Assembly (NCBI GenBank): GCA_020073015.1
Contig: JAIQFZ010000021.1
Coordinates: forward strand, 1 to 47,305
Length of the DNA: 47,305 bases
From: Terriglobia bacterium
GTDB taxonomy: Bacteria > Acidobacteriota > Terriglobia > Terriglobales > Acidobacteriaceae
Direction: 5' to 3'
Part shown: positions 23,200 through 32,402 of the stretch, one piece after another
Layout: each line of letters begins with the position of its first letter
How positions within the stretch are numbered: position 1 is the stretch's first letter
The notes under the pieces: model-generated
Seen by the model: the letters and a program-made list of their open reading frames with translations, nothing else
Database searches by the model: none
What the model was told of the DNA's origin: nothing
Made by a program: the position numbers and the translations under genes

Positions 23200-23802
23200 T
23201 TACTTCTTTTTGACCATCTCCACGTCAATCTGGATCTTGACGTTGTCTCCGACTACGGCCTCGCCCGTCTTGAGGAGGTTGTTGTACATGAGCCCAAAAT
23301 CCTTGCGGTTGATGGTGGTGGTCGCCGAAAATCCGCGCCGCACGTTGCCCCAAGGGTCGTTCAGTTCGGGCGTCGGGCCCTCAACGTCAAGCGTCACCTC
23401 GCGGGTCGTGCCGTGAATGGTCAGATCGCCAATCACCTGCAGCTTGCCGCCGGCGTTCGAAATGCGTTTGGACTTGAATTCCATCGTTGGATATTTCTCA
23501 ACGTCGAAGAAGTGGGGACTCCTCAAGTCCTTATCCCGGGCTTCGACTCGCGTATCGACGGAACTGACGTCGATGGTTGCCGACACCTGGGACTGCGTGA
23601 TGTCCTTCTCGCTCAAAACTGCGCTGCCGGTCACCTTCGTAAAATTCCCGCTGACGTTCGAGATTGCCATGTGCCGGACCGTAAACTGCGCGGTCGAGTG
23701 GTTGGGATCTATCGTCCAGTTTGAGATTTGTGCGAGTGCAGAGAGACTCGCGAAAAGAGTTACGGCCGAGATTGCACCCGTCCATTTAGCTGTTTTCAGC
23801 AT
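23200..23802 (-). CDS. YceI-family periplasmic lipid-binding-like protein
   Basis: 200 residues. Signal peptide MLKTAKWTGAISAVTLFASL ending in SALAQ, then the YceI beta-barrel: WTIDPNHSTAQFTVRHMAIS, GSAVLSEKDI, SHFFDVEKYP-like SPHFFDVEKYPTMEFKS, LTIHGTTREVTLDVE and the C-terminal VVGDNVKIQIDVEMVKKK. The family binds isoprenoid chains in a lipocalin-like pocket; its exact role in most bacteria is open. Spacing to the DUF3788 gene downstream is 20 nt. Confidence 0.9.
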   Translation of the reverse strand: MLKTAKWTGAISAVTLFASLSALAQISNWTIDPNHSTAQFTVRHMAISNVSGNFTKVTGSAVLSEKDITQSQVSATIDVSSVDTRVEARDKDLRSPHFFDVEKYPTMEFKSKRISNAGGKLQVIGDLTIHGTTREVTLDVEGPTPELNDPWGNVRRGFSATTTINRKDFGLMYNNLLKTGEAVVGDNVKIQIDVEMVKKK

Positions 23803-24018
23803 GACCGATCTTTATCCTTGATATTGAGTTTTCCAGGATGTTCCAACAGATTCTACTTTTGGGATAGGAATTTTCCGACGTGTCGCAGAATCAGAACAGT
23901 ATTGAGATGTGAAGGGATCTATCAACGATGCAAAATCCGTATCCGCCCGCGTACTGGCTCACATCCCCGATTCCCGACTGGCGCTTGCCTGCGACTGGTA
24001 GTGTACGAAATTTGATCA

Positions 24019-24095
24019 AACCACAAAGGGCACGAAGTCAAACGAAGGCGTGAGGTTCAAGGGTTCCTTCGTGTACCTCCGTATCCTTCGTGGTT
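24019..24095. repeat. Long imperfect palindromic repeat in the 23803-24166 gap
   Basis: The left arm starts at 24019 with AACCACAAAGGGCACGAAG. The right arm ends at 24095 with CCTTCGTGGTT and contains CCTTCGTG twice. The arms are imperfect reverse complements around a centre of about 25 nt. This has the look of a dispersed REP-like element (inference). The rest of the 364-nt gap holds the upstream region of the YceI gene and the promoter of the next gene; I see no other gene in it. Confidence 0.5.
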
Positions 24096-24126
24096 AACTC
24101 ACGACACCACCCTGTGGTCAGACCGT

Positions 24127-24156
24127 TTGCTCCGCCCTCCAGTCCGGCGCTATAGT
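24127..24156 (+). promoter_or_regulatory. Promoter of the 120-residue hypothetical gene (leaderless layout)
   Basis: TTGCTC (24127-24132), 18-nt spacer, TATAGT (24151-24156), then only 10 nt to the ATG at 24167 without a Shine-Dalgarno sequence. Confidence 0.45.
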
Positions 24157-24166
24157 TTTAGAGCCC

Positions 24167-24529
24167 ATGTTTACCGATTTCACCGTCACCGATCGCTGGA
24201 CGAAGAAGCAAGTGCACTGCTTGTATCAGGCCCTGGTGGTCGCCATCGCGACCCGCCATGCCGACGCCGTGGACATCAAGTTCCTCGTGGAGGGCCGCGC
24301 GGTTTGGGTTGCCCTGCCCCATCCGGCCTGGGTTGAGTACAAGAATCGGACCGGCAAGACCATCACCGACGCGCTGGCAAAGGGAATCGCTGGCCATTTC
24401 CTGAAAACGGCCCTGGAATCGGGTGAGGGCGTAGGCCGCGAGATGTATTCGCTTACGGTTGATGAAACGCTCAAACACCTGGAGGCAGTTGTGGCCGCGG
24501 GCGATCTTCCGGTGGCTGCCGCACGCTAG
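24167..24529 (+). CDS. Hypothetical protein, 120 residues
   Basis: I do not recognise the family. The start MFTDFTVTDRWTKKQVHCLY leads into a helix, a short strand pair (DAVDIKFLVEGRAVWVALP) and a longer helical C-terminus (TLKHLEAVVAAGDLPVAAAR). No signal peptide, membrane helix or metal motif is seen, so it is probably a soluble cytosolic protein. Codon use and third-position GC look like the neighbours and the promoter is well placed, which is why I accept it as real. It stands alone between the YceI gene and pckG. Confidence 0.65.
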   Translation: MFTDFTVTDRWTKKQVHCLYQALVVAIATRHADAVDIKFLVEGRAVWVALPHPAWVEYKNRTGKTITDALAKGIAGHFLKTALESGEGVGREMYSLTVDETLKHLEAVVAAGDLPVAAAR

Positions 24530-24609
24530 CCCAGCCCTTTGTTTTTCAGAGGTTTGCGCCCCGCGCCGTAGCTAACATCACAACCGGCTGTGATCCCAAA
24601 CACTTCTTC

Positions 24610-24814
24610 CCCCGTCGCACGCGGGGATAATCGAGTGGCCGTCACGGAGAGGACCTGAAATCACGTGGCGGTTCGCTCTTGGATTCGGCACTTGGAAAGA
24701 TCCCTCCGAATGAGGGACAATGTTGGCCCTGTCCTGGGTGGTACGGGCAGACTCTTCGTATCGCCACGCCTTCTGCCCGCGTGTCATCTTCCATGGCGCG
24801 GTATGGGATCGCGC
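24610..24814 (+). promoter_or_regulatory. Structured leader of pckG
   Basis: The 312-nt gap before pckG contains a row of five hairpins: CCCCG/CGGGG (24610-24614, 24622-24626), CCGTCAC/GTGGCGG (24639-24645, 24665-24671, one G-U), TCCCTC/GAGGGA (24701-24706, 24712-24717), CGGGCAGA/TCTGCCCG (24744-24751, 24772-24779) and GCGCG/CGCGC (24796-24800, 24810-24814). None of the riboswitch classes I know fits. A short GGGTGGTAC before the fourth stem recalls the T-box but the rest of a T-box is missing. Either a cis-regulatory RNA or protein-binding DNA is possible. Confidence 0.4.
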
Positions 24815-24841
24815 AGATTGCTGTCCGAGGAGATCATTGTT

Positions 24842-26671
24842 ATGTCCAGTCTTACTTTGGATGTGGAAACCATGAACGAAACGAAGCATAAACGTTTGGC
24901 CGAGTGGGTCGAGGAGACTGCCCGGTTGTGCAAGCCGGATCGCGTTCACTGGTGTGACGGCTCCCACGAGGAATATCAGGCCATGCTGCGCTTGATGATC
25001 TTGTCCGGCACCGCGATCCCGCTCGCCGAGGATAAGCGCCCCAACAGCATCCTCGTCCGCTCGAATCCTGCTGACGTCGCCCGCGTTGAGGACCGCACCT
25101 ACATCTGCGCCCGGACCAAAGAGGACGCCGGTCCCACCAACAACTGGGAAGATCCCGACAAGATGAGGCAGAAACTCAACGGCCTCTACGCCGGAGCGAT
25201 GACGGGACGCACCATGTACGTCATTCCCTACAGCATGGGCCCCATCGGTTCGCCGATTGCGAATATAGGCGTCCAGATCACCGACTCGGCGTACGTGGTA
25301 GCCAACATGCACATCATGGCCCGGGTTGGCACGCGCGTGCTCCAGGTTCTGGGCGCAGATGGCGACTTTGTGCGCGGGCTGCACTCGGTGGGTGCGCCGC
25401 TTGGGCCCAACGATCAGGATTCACCGTGGCCCAACAACGCGCAGGACAAATACATCTGCCATTTCCCGGAGACGCGCGAGATCTGGTCCTACGGCTCGGG
25501 CTACGGCGGCAATGCATTGCTAGGCAAGAAGTGTCACGCGCTGCGGATTGCCTCGGTGCAGGCGCGCGACGAGGGCTGGATGGCGGAGCACATGCTCATC
25601 CTGAAGATGACCAGTCCCTCGGGACAGGTCAAGTACATGACCGGGGCGTTTCCCTCTGCCTGCGGCAAGACCAACCTTGCCATGCTGATTCCAACCATTC
25701 CGGGCTGGAAGATTCAGACCGTGGGCGACGACATCGCGTGGATGAAATTCGGCGCCGATGGCCGTCTGTACGCCATCAACCCCGAGCACGGCTTCTTCGG
25801 GGTTGCGCCCGGCACGAGCATGAAGTCGAACCAGAACGCCATGCTGACCGCGACCAGGAACTCCATCTTTACCAATTGCGCCATGACCCCGGACGGCGAC
25901 GTCTGGTGGGAGCAAATGACCGACACCAAGCCGCCCGAGTTGATCGACTGGCTGCGTCGCCCGTGGACGCCCGCTTCTCCACGCAAGGCGGCGCATCCCA
26001 ATGCCCGGTTTACGACCCCGGCGAGTCAGTGCCCCGTCATCGCTCCAGAATGGGAGGACCCGAAGGGTGTGCCGATCGACGCGATCCTCTTCGGTGGCCG
26101 CCGAGCCGGCGTAGTCCCACTCGTGACCGAGTCCTTAACTTGGCAGCACGGAACATTCTTAGGCGCGACTGCAAGCAGCGAAACCACTGCTGCGGCCGTC
26201 GGCAAAGTCGGCCAACTCCGCCGCGACCCCATGGCCATGCTGCCGTTCTGCGGCTACAACATGGGCGACTACTTTGGACACTACCTCGATATCGGGAAGC
26301 GTCCGGGCGCCAAGCTGCCCAAGATTTTCTATGTGAACTGGTTTCGCACCGACGAAAACGGCAAGTTCCTCTGGCCCGGCTACGGTGAGAACAGCCGTGT
26401 GCTGAAGTGGATCTTTGAGCGTTGCGATGGAAAGGTTCACGCGGTCGAGACACCGATTGGCCGGCTTCCCGAGCCCGCCGACCTTGATACCAACGGGCTC
26501 GACCTGCCCGCTGCCAATGTCGCGAAGCTTCTCAGCGTCGATGTCGACGGTTGGCTAGCCGAAGTCCCGCTCATCCGCGAACACTTCGCCAAGTTCGGCA
26601 GCCATCTTCCGGAAGGCCTGAACCGCGAGATTGCGGAGTTGGAAGATCGGCTACGGAAGGCGAAGAAGTGA
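24842..26671 (+). CDS. pckG: Phosphoenolpyruvate carboxykinase (GTP)
   Basis: 609 residues from the ATG at 24842 (GAGGAG lies 12 nt before it); an upstream extension to 24665 does not look like protein. It converts oxaloacetate and GTP to PEP, GDP and CO2, the entry to gluconeogenesis. GTP-type signatures: [26 protein letters not shown] (P-loop with the reactive cysteine), [10 protein letters not shown] (kinase-2), [10 protein letters not shown], and [14 protein letters not shown]. Length is normal for the family. A strongly folded leader precedes it and a terminator follows, so it is a single-gene transcription unit. Confidence 0.97.
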   Translation: MSSLTLDVETMNETKHKRLAEWVEETARLCKPDRVHWCDGSHEEYQAMLRLMILSGTAIPLAEDKRPNSILVRSNPADVARVEDRTYICARTKEDAGPTNNWEDPDKMRQKLNGLYAGAMTGRTMYVIPYSMGPIGSPIANIGVQITDSAYVVANMHIMARVGTRVLQVLGADGDFVRGLHSVGAPLGPNDQDSPWPNNAQDKYICHFPETREIWSYGSGYGGNALLGKKCHALRIASVQARDEGWMAEHMLILKMTSPSGQVKYMTGAFPSACGKTNLAMLIPTIPGWKIQTVGDDIAWMKFGADGRLYAINPEHGFFGVAPGTSMKSNQNAMLTATRNSIFTNCAMTPDGDVWWEQMTDTKPPELIDWLRRPWTPASPRKAAHPNARFTTPASQCPVIAPEWEDPKGVPIDAILFGGRRAGVVPLVTESLTWQHGTFLGATASSETTAAAVGKVGQLRRDPMAMLPFCGYNMGDYFGHYLDIGKRPGAKLPKIFYVNWFRTDENGKFLWPGYGENSRVLKWIFERCDGKVHAVETPIGRLPEPADLDTNGLDLPAANVAKLLSVDVDGWLAEVPLIREHFAKFGSHLPEGLNREIAELEDRLRKAKK

Positions 26672-26699
26672 ACAGCGTTTGGTCGCGCGCCTGAAACAA

Positions 26700-26728
26700 A
26701 AACCCGGGAGCTCGTTCCCGGGTTTCTT
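26700..26728 (+). terminator. Terminator of pckG
   Basis: AAACCCGGGA (26700-26709) and TCCCGGGTTT (26716-26725) with loop GCTCGT, followed by CTTCTT, 28 nt after the pckG stop. The 10-bp perfect stem and pyrimidine tail fit intrinsic termination; the A-run on the other arm makes it partly bidirectional. Confidence 0.75.
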
Positions 26729-26806
26729 CTTGCTCGGCTCGAGTGTAATCCGAGACTCAGAGACCAGGACAAGCCATCCGCCAGAAGTCTGTGCTTAAAT
26801 CGGATT

Positions 26807-27064
26807 ATGTTCGCACGGAAAGTCCGCGTGGAGTATCGTCAGGGCGAGTTGCTTCAACCCTGCCCCTTGAAGTGGCTCGACAGTTTCAGCATGCGCAATT
26901 TCACCAACGCTACCGTCTTCGATGACACTCTGCCGGTTGCCGATGGGATCATGGAAATCGGAACTCACGTCCCACTCGACCAACTGAGAGACGCGATGGA
27001 GGACTGGTTCCATCGCAAAAGCTACCTGCCCAAGGACGGAACGCTCGTTTTGACTCAGAACTGA
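26807..27064 (+). CDS. Hypothetical protein, 85 residues
   Basis: I do not recognise it. The sequence starts MFARKVRVEYRQGELLQPCP and ends with VPLDQLRDAMEDWFHRKSYL then GTLVLTQN; no signal peptide or membrane helix. TTAAAT lies 6 nt before the ATG with no Shine-Dalgarno sequence. Its last 10 bp overlap the end of the convergent sensor gene. Length and codon use are consistent with a real small gene, but nothing more can be said. Confidence 0.5.
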   Translation: MFARKVRVEYRQGELLQPCPLKWLDSFSMRNFTNATVFDDTLPVADGIMEIGTHVPLDQLRDAMEDWFHRKSYLPKDGTLVLTQN

Positions 27065-30000
27065 GGCCCGCCGCCGAGGCTGGTGGTTTTCTCGGATTTG
27101 AGCTGGCGCGCGAACAATCGAACGATCATGCCGTCGAATCGCGTCCCACTCAGCTTTTCGAGTTCCACGATGGCCTGCTCGTGCGTTTTTGCCGGAGCGA
27201 AGGAACGATCGCTTGTCATATTCACGTAGGCGTCCGTAACCGCCAAGATCCGCCCCCAGAGCGGAATCGTTTCACCGCGCAGGCCAAACGGATACCCCGA
27301 TCCGTCGAAGGCTTCGTGATGGGCCTCCACCGCCTGTTCGACGGCCCGGTTGCCCGGGATCGCCCGTAACACCTCGGCCCCCCATTGCGCGTGGCCTTTG
27401 ACTACCGAAGACTCATCTTCCGTCAGGGTGCCGGCTTTATTCAGAATGCGTTCCGAGACAAACAGCTTGCCCACGTCATGCACGCGCGCCGCAAATTTCA
27501 CCTCCGCCACTTCCTGCGGAGGCAGATTCAGGCCCTGCGCGATCAGCCCGGCATAGTGCGCGCACTGCTCACCGTGCCCGGAAGCATGGAGCTCCCTTAG
27601 CTCTGTCGCACGTGCCAGAGTCTCGATCGCTTCCTTCAGGGCATGCTGGTCGGTTGCATCGTCACTGCCACAGAGCTTGTGCAGGGTTTCGACCAGTTCT
27701 TCCAGATGCTCCGGGCCATTGTGTTCGCGCTGCAGAAATCCTTCGATGTAACCGAAAACCAGTTGTTGCTGCACCGTAGAACCTGCCCGATCGGGGAATG
27801 GTTCCGCCGTGGCAACATGGTTCCCGCCTGTCTTCTTGGCCACGTACATGCCGGCGTCGGCAACGCGGATCAGATCCTCGACGGCAAACCCGTGCACGGG
27901 GAAACAGGCCACCCCGAAACTGCCTGTGATGTGATGTTCCTCCAGCATCGGATCGGTGGCCAGCCACAAACGCAGTCTTTCCGCCAGGACCTGCGCCTGC
28001 TCAATGCCGGTTTCCGGCATCAGGATGATGAATTCGTCCCCGCCGTAGCGTGCGACCACGTTCGACTGCCGGCATTTTTGTTCCAACAGTCGCCCCACGC
28101 GCGCCAGCACAAGATCGCCTTCCAGGTGTCCGAGCGTGTCATTCACCTCTTTGAACTTGTCCAGATCGATCAGCACCACCGAGAAAGGCCGGCCCGAACG
28201 CGAGGCGCGTTTCCATTCCGAACTGAGCGCCTCCCAGAAGAAGCGCCGGGTCTTGATACCGGTCAAGCCGTCAGTGATCGACTGCTGCTGCAGTTTCTGG
28301 AAGACGAAGGAGTTGTGCAGGGCCGTCGCCAGCAGATCGGCCAGCGTGTTCAGAATCAAAACATCCTGCGGATGGAAGGCGTTCTCGTTTCGGCTCTCGA
28401 CGTTCAACACGCCCAGCAGCGTTTCGCCATAGCTGATCGGAAGGCAGAGCACCGCGCGCGATTCCGGCAGCACGCCCGCCAACTGTCCCTGGCCGGCGTT
28501 CTGCACCAACGCGCTCTCGCCGGTACGGGCGACCCGTCCTAAAATGCCACTGCCCACGGAGATCCGCCTTCCCAGCGCTTGCGACGTCGTGCCTGCCTCG
28601 GCCTTGATCTCGATGTCCTTGGTGGCGTAGTCCATGATGCCGATGCCGATGTGATCGTAGCGGAAGTTCTTCTGGATCTCGCGCACGATGTCGTCCATCA
28701 TCTGTTCGGCGTCTTCGCTCGAGATGGCGGTCTTCGAAATGTTGTTCAGGAACGCAAGGTGCTTGACCCGCCGCTGTTCCTCCGCAAATAACCGCGCATT
28801 CTCAACCGCGACTCCCAGCTGACCGGCGGCGGTTCGCATGACCTCCAAGTCCTGTTCGAGATACTGAAACTCTCGTTCGGTGCTCAACGCTGCCATCACT
28901 CCCGCTGGCTTCCCGCCCAGCAGAATGGGCACTGCACAGAACGATCGCGCGGGCCGCGGAGGAACGACCTCCACTCCCAGTTTGGCTCGCATCTGTTCCA
29001 GGTCGGATTGAATCAGCATCGGCTGCCCCGTCCGGATGATGTATTCGGTCAGCCCGTTCGCAGCCTTGCGCGAGCGTTTCGGAAGGATCTTCCCACCTTC
29101 CACTTCCAGCTCGAAATGGATCTCATCTTCCTCCTGGAACGCGATGTAGAAGTTACTGGTGTCGAAAATCTGTCCCAGCTCAACTTGCACGGTGCGCAAC
29201 ACCTCGTCCTGGTCCAGATGGGAGCTAATCGCCTGCCCGATCTCGGTGAGCAGCTCATATTCCTTGGTGCGCCGCTCCGCTTCGTGCATGACGACATAGT
29301 TTTCCAGCGTCAGCGCAATCTGCAGCGAAAGCCCGATCAGCAAACGAAGGTTCGACGAGCCGAACATGCGCCGTTCCGCATGCGGAAACAAAATGACGCC
29401 AAAGTTGTGTTCCCGCGTTTGCAGGCTCACCGCCATCAGGTCTTTAATTCCCTCCGCCAGCAGCGTCTCCTTGAACGCTTCAAACTTCCCACCCGGAAGT
29501 GCCGGCAGAGGCTCTCCCATGTCAGCGAGATTCCCGAAAGTCACGACCCCGCCGCGACGGTAGGCGAGCTCGGTGATGTAGTCGCCGGCCTGCGACTTGT
29601 GCAACTTCTCCAGAAATTCCTGCGAAAACCCTTTCTGCACGGAAGGAACCGTACCCCTCCACTGCTCGGAAATGAAGACGATGGCCCGCCGCGAAGGCAG
29701 CGGCGCTACCAGCCGTTCCAGAAAGCTCTGCAGACTCGGAATCAGTTCGTGACCCGACAGCAGCCGCCGGGGGTCCACGCCCAACGTTGAGAACGCCAGC
29801 GCGTTCTCCTGCACCGCATTGCGCTCGTTTTCAAACAGCACCATTACCATCGCGATGGCCAGCAGCATTTGCGGAATCGGACCGAGAAAATCTCCCAGTC
29901 GTCCAAACAACTCGAGGTAGGGCTGCCGTAATTGTCCCGCTCCCATCAACGCACCCCACAGCGCCAGAGAAAATGCCAACATCCGAAACGCCATGGAGTT

Positions 30001-30459
30001 CTTGCGGAAAGCGTAGCGATAAAAGTGAAACGAGCTGTACAACAGCACTGCCGCGAGCCCTACTTCCAGCCGGTACCACGGAAGTTTGACCTTTTCGGTG
30101 AACGCACCGTCGACCAGATGTGCGCGCAGGTTCACATACGTTAAGCCAATCCCGGTCAGCGCCAGTGCGGTGTCATACCACTTCAGCTGAAACGGCTCGC
30201 GCATCAGCCGGGTCGAGACGCAGATGCAGATCGCCATCCCTACCAACAGCAGGTTGCTCACGAAAAACAGCAAGGCCGAAGGCCGCTGGAAGTACTCCAC
30301 GGCCTCAATCGCATAATGCAGAGTGTAGGCGGCCCATGCCAGCTGCCAAGCCCGGAAATAGCTGTGGCGGTTCTGCTCGTACAGGTAGGTGAAAACCAGA
30401 AATACCAGCAGGGCGACAGCCCCGGGAATAATGACCAGACCTGTGGTTACGCTATTCAT
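27055..30459 (-). CDS. Membrane sensor with GAF, GGDEF and HD-GYP domains (c-di-GMP turnover)
   Basis: 1134 residues. About 1-215: several membrane helices, seven by eye (beginning LVIIPGAVALLVFLVFTYLY). About 235-395, 410-560 and 580-735: three GAF-like regions. About 750-910: diguanylate cyclase with an intact YGGDEF signature; the upstream inhibitory RxxD site is degenerate (RQSN). About 945-1120: HD-GYP phosphodiesterase with VHDVGK, HHEAFDGSGYP and DAYVNM. It may thus both make and break c-di-GMP, a signal that usually slows motility. There is no obvious partner next to it. It converges with the 85-residue gene and diverges from gltX. Confidence 0.93.
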   Translation of the reverse strand: MNSVTTGLVIIPGAVALLVFLVFTYLYEQNRHSYFRAWQLAWAAYTLHYAIEAVEYFQRPSALLFFVSNLLLVGMAICICVSTRLMREPFQLKWYDTALALTGIGLTYVNLRAHLVDGAFTEKVKLPWYRLEVGLAAVLLYSSFHFYRYAFRKNSMAFRMLAFSLALWGALMGAGQLRQPYLELFGRLGDFLGPIPQMLLAIAMVMVLFENERNAVQENALAFSTLGVDPRRLLSGHELIPSLQSFLERLVAPLPSRRAIVFISEQWRGTVPSVQKGFSQEFLEKLHKSQAGDYITELAYRRGGVVTFGNLADMGEPLPALPGGKFEAFKETLLAEGIKDLMAVSLQTREHNFGVILFPHAERRMFGSSNLRLLIGLSLQIALTLENYVVMHEAERRTKEYELLTEIGQAISSHLDQDEVLRTVQVELGQIFDTSNFYIAFQEEDEIHFELEVEGGKILPKRSRKAANGLTEYIIRTGQPMLIQSDLEQMRAKLGVEVVPPRPARSFCAVPILLGGKPAGVMAALSTEREFQYLEQDLEVMRTAAGQLGVAVENARLFAEEQRRVKHLAFLNNISKTAISSEDAEQMMDDIVREIQKNFRYDHIGIGIMDYATKDIEIKAEAGTTSQALGRRISVGSGILGRVARTGESALVQNAGQGQLAGVLPESRAVLCLPISYGETLLGVLNVESRNENAFHPQDVLILNTLADLLATALHNSFVFQKLQQQSITDGLTGIKTRRFFWEALSSEWKRASRSGRPFSVVLIDLDKFKEVNDTLGHLEGDLVLARVGRLLEQKCRQSNVVARYGGDEFIILMPETGIEQAQVLAERLRLWLATDPMLEEHHITGSFGVACFPVHGFAVEDLIRVADAGMYVAKKTGGNHVATAEPFPDRAGSTVQQQLVFGYIEGFLQREHNGPEHLEELVETLHKLCGSDDATDQHALKEAIETLARATELRELHASGHGEQCAHYAGLIAQGLNLPPQEVAEVKFAARVHDVGKLFVSERILNKAGTLTEDESSVVKGHAQWGAEVLRAIPGNRAVEQAVEAHHEAFDGSGYPFGLRGETIPLWGRILAVTDAYVNMTSDRSFAPAKTHEQAIVELEKLSGTRFDGMIVRLFARQLKSEKTTSLGGGPQF

Positions 30460-30739
30460 TGCGACTCTGCCACCTGACGCCGAACCCGCCGGAGCCTTCT
30501 CTTGGATTTCATCCTGTCACAACTAGACAGTCCGAAACAATAGTGAGTCTTTCTGGCTGGTTCCGTTCCTGGGTACCGATTATCAAAGAGTATCTTCCTA
30601 TAAGATGTAGGGGTACCAGTGAGATCGCGGGCCTACAGGTTACCTTCGTAATCCACCGGTAACCATGCGTCGGGCTGACAACCGTATCCAGAAAATGGTA
30701 GGTGAGGTCTCAGAGCCCAGAGCGTAATCTACGTTCCGC

Positions 30740-30745
30740 TATACT
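30740..30745 (+). promoter_or_regulatory. -10 box of gltX, start-codon proximal
   Basis: TATACT, 8 nt before the gltX ATG at 30754, with no Shine-Dalgarno sequence. The -35 region is not recognisable. The remaining 290 nt of the gap before gltX contain only small inverted repeats (GTTACC/GGTAAC around 30640-30665). Confidence 0.4.
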
Positions 30746-30753
30746 CAGAATTT

Positions 30754-32382
30754 ATGCTTCGTGTTCGATTCGCACCGTCTCCTACGGGTTTTCTGCACGT
30801 TGGCAGCGCCCGGACCTTCATCTTCAACTGGCTCTACGCCCGTCGCAACGGTGGAACCATGGTTCTCCGCCTCGACGACACCGACGTCGAGCGCAACACG
30901 GAAGCCTCGGTCAACTCCATCTTTGAGGGCCTGCGGTGGCTCGATCTGGGCTGGGACGAAGAATACAAGCAGTCCGAGCGGCTTGCGCTCCACCGGCAGA
31001 TGGCCGATGCCATCTTTCAAAAGGGACTCGCCTACCGCGACTTCACGCCCGCTCACACCGGCGACAGCGAGAAGTCCGGTCCGGTTAAGGTCGATCCCAA
31101 GGATCTGCGTGTGGATACGGTCGCCTCGCCGCCGTCAGTCACGGTTCGAATCACGCACGTTCCGACCGGCACGGTTGTAGCCTCGAACGACGAAAGATCA
31201 GAGGCGAAGAACCGCGAAAAAGCCCTGCTCATGCTTCGCGAGCGGCTGAGCGAGGGGACGCGCGGCACCTGGCTCTTCAACCCCGGCATGCGCGAGCTCT
31301 CCCGCGCGGAAAGCGACCGCCGTGCCGCGGCTGGAGAATCCTTCGCCCTCCGCTTCCGCGTCCCCCGCGGTCTTGGAGAAGAAGTCCGTTTCACCGACGC
31401 TGTGTACGGCGAGCAAGTCAAAGCCGCCGACGACATCGAAGACTTCGCACTCCTCCGCAGCGACGGCATGCCAACGTATCACCTGGCATCGTGTGCCGAT
31501 GACGTGGATCTCAACATCAGCCACATCATCCGCGGCCAGGACCACCTCTCGAACACCTACAAGCACGTTTTGATCTTTGAAGCGGCGGGCGGCAAGGCGC
31601 CCCAGTTCGCGCATCTCCCCCTGCTCGTTGCGCCCGACGGATCGAAGCTCTCCAAGCGCCGCCACGGCCCGGTCGTCAGCGTGACTACCTACCGCGACGC
31701 CGGCTTCCTCCCCGGAGCCTTCATTAATTTTCTATGCCTGCTAGGCTGGTCGCCCAAAGACGATCGCACACACATGTCCCGCCAGGAGTTGATTGACGCC
31801 TTCTCCCTGGAAGGCATTAACCGCGCCAATGCGGTGGTGAACTTCAAGGAACCAGCCGCAACACCCGAAGAAACCTTCGATCCCAAAGCTATCTGGCTGA
31901 ATGCAGAGCGCATCCGCGCCCTTTCCATCGACGACCTCAGCGCGCGCTTGCTCCCCATCGTCCATGCCGCCGGACTCCAGACCACTCCCGAGAAGATGCG
32001 TGCCATCACCCCGCTCATCCGCGAGCGCATCAAGCTGCTGCGCGATGTCCTGACCGCCGCCGACTTCTTCTTCGTCGACCAACTGCCGCCCTACGACCCC
32101 GCTGAGCTCATCCCGCAGAAAGGGGACGCCGCCATGGCGCACAAAGTTTTGACCCGAGCCCGCGAGGTCCTGGCCCAAACCGAATTCAAGCACGACCCCC
32201 TCGACCAAGCCCTCCGCGCCGCCGCGCAGGAGTTCGGCCTAAAAGCCGGACAAATGTTCCAACCCATCCGAGTAGCCGTCTGCGGAAGGAAGAACGCCCC
32301 ACCGCTGTTCGAGACACTGGAAGTGGTAGGTAAAGAGAAGACGCTCGAGCGAATCGAGCAAGCGATTCAAAAATCCCAATAG
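30754..32382 (+). CDS. gltX: Glutamyl-tRNA synthetase with an inserted release-factor-like segment
   Basis: 542 residues, longer than usual (about 470-500). It charges tRNA-Glu. Class I signatures: [15 protein letters not shown] (HIGH), [26 protein letters not shown] and KLSKRRHG (KMSKS). Residues 110-170, at the acceptor-binding insertion where a zinc motif or a short loop normally sits, read as class I release factor domain 3: [40 protein letters not shown]. The GGQ loop between the first two blocks is missing. The frame is intact on both sides and synthetase sequence resumes at [14 protein letters not shown]. The C-terminal anticodon-binding domain is normal. It is the first of three tRNA-Glu/Gln-related genes in 12 kb. 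Confidence 0.95.
   Translation: MLRVRFAPSPTGFLHVGSARTFIFNWLYARRNGGTMVLRLDDTDVERNTEASVNSIFEGLRWLDLGWDEEYKQSERLALHRQMADAIFQKGLAYRDFTPAHTGDSEKSGPVKVDPKDLRVDTVASPPSVTVRITHVPTGTVVASNDERSEAKNREKALLMLRERLSEGTRGTWLFNPGMRELSRAESDRRAAAGESFALRFRVPRGLGEEVRFTDAVYGEQVKAADDIEDFALLRSDGMPTYHLASCADDVDLNISHIIRGQDHLSNTYKHVLIFEAAGGKAPQFAHLPLLVAPDGSKLSKRRHGPVVSVTTYRDAGFLPGAFINFLCLLGWSPKDDRTHMSRQELIDAFSLEGINRANAVVNFKEPAATPEETFDPKAIWLNAERIRALSIDDLSARLLPIVHAAGLQTTPEKMRAITPLIRERIKLLRDVLTAADFFFVDQLPPYDPAELIPQKGDAAMAHKVLTRAREVLAQTEFKHDPLDQALRAAAQEFGLKAGQMFQPIRVAVCGRKNAPPLFETLEVVGKEKTLERIEQAIQKSQ
31081..31263 (+). other. Release-factor-like insert in gltX
   Basis: GltX residues 110-170. Aligned by eye to E. coli RF1 from memory: PKDLRVDT against PADLRIDT, then [20 protein letters not shown] against [20 protein letters not shown], then [14 protein letters not shown] against KNKAKALSVLGARI. 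Between the first two blocks RF1 has about 17 residues including GGQ; here there are 8 (VASPPSVT). The match is in frame and covers most of the compact alpha/beta core of the domain. Confidence 0.75.
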
Positions 32383-32402
32383 CCCCCAAGGGTCGATGGA
32401 GC

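Noticed and set aside
24730-24780. T-box-like GGGTGGTAC before the CGGGCAGA/TCTGCCCG hairpin in the pckG leader
   Set aside because: Only a short match to the T-box bulge. No specifier loop or stem I can be recognised, no T-run follows, and PEP carboxykinase is not an aminoacyl-tRNA related gene.
31021-31263. Explanation of the gltX insert as a frameshift or gene fusion error
   Set aside because: The reading frame is open and encodes recognisable protein blocks before, in and after the segment, and synthetase motifs resume in the same frame. An assembly artefact would have to be in frame at both joins. It still deserves a read check.
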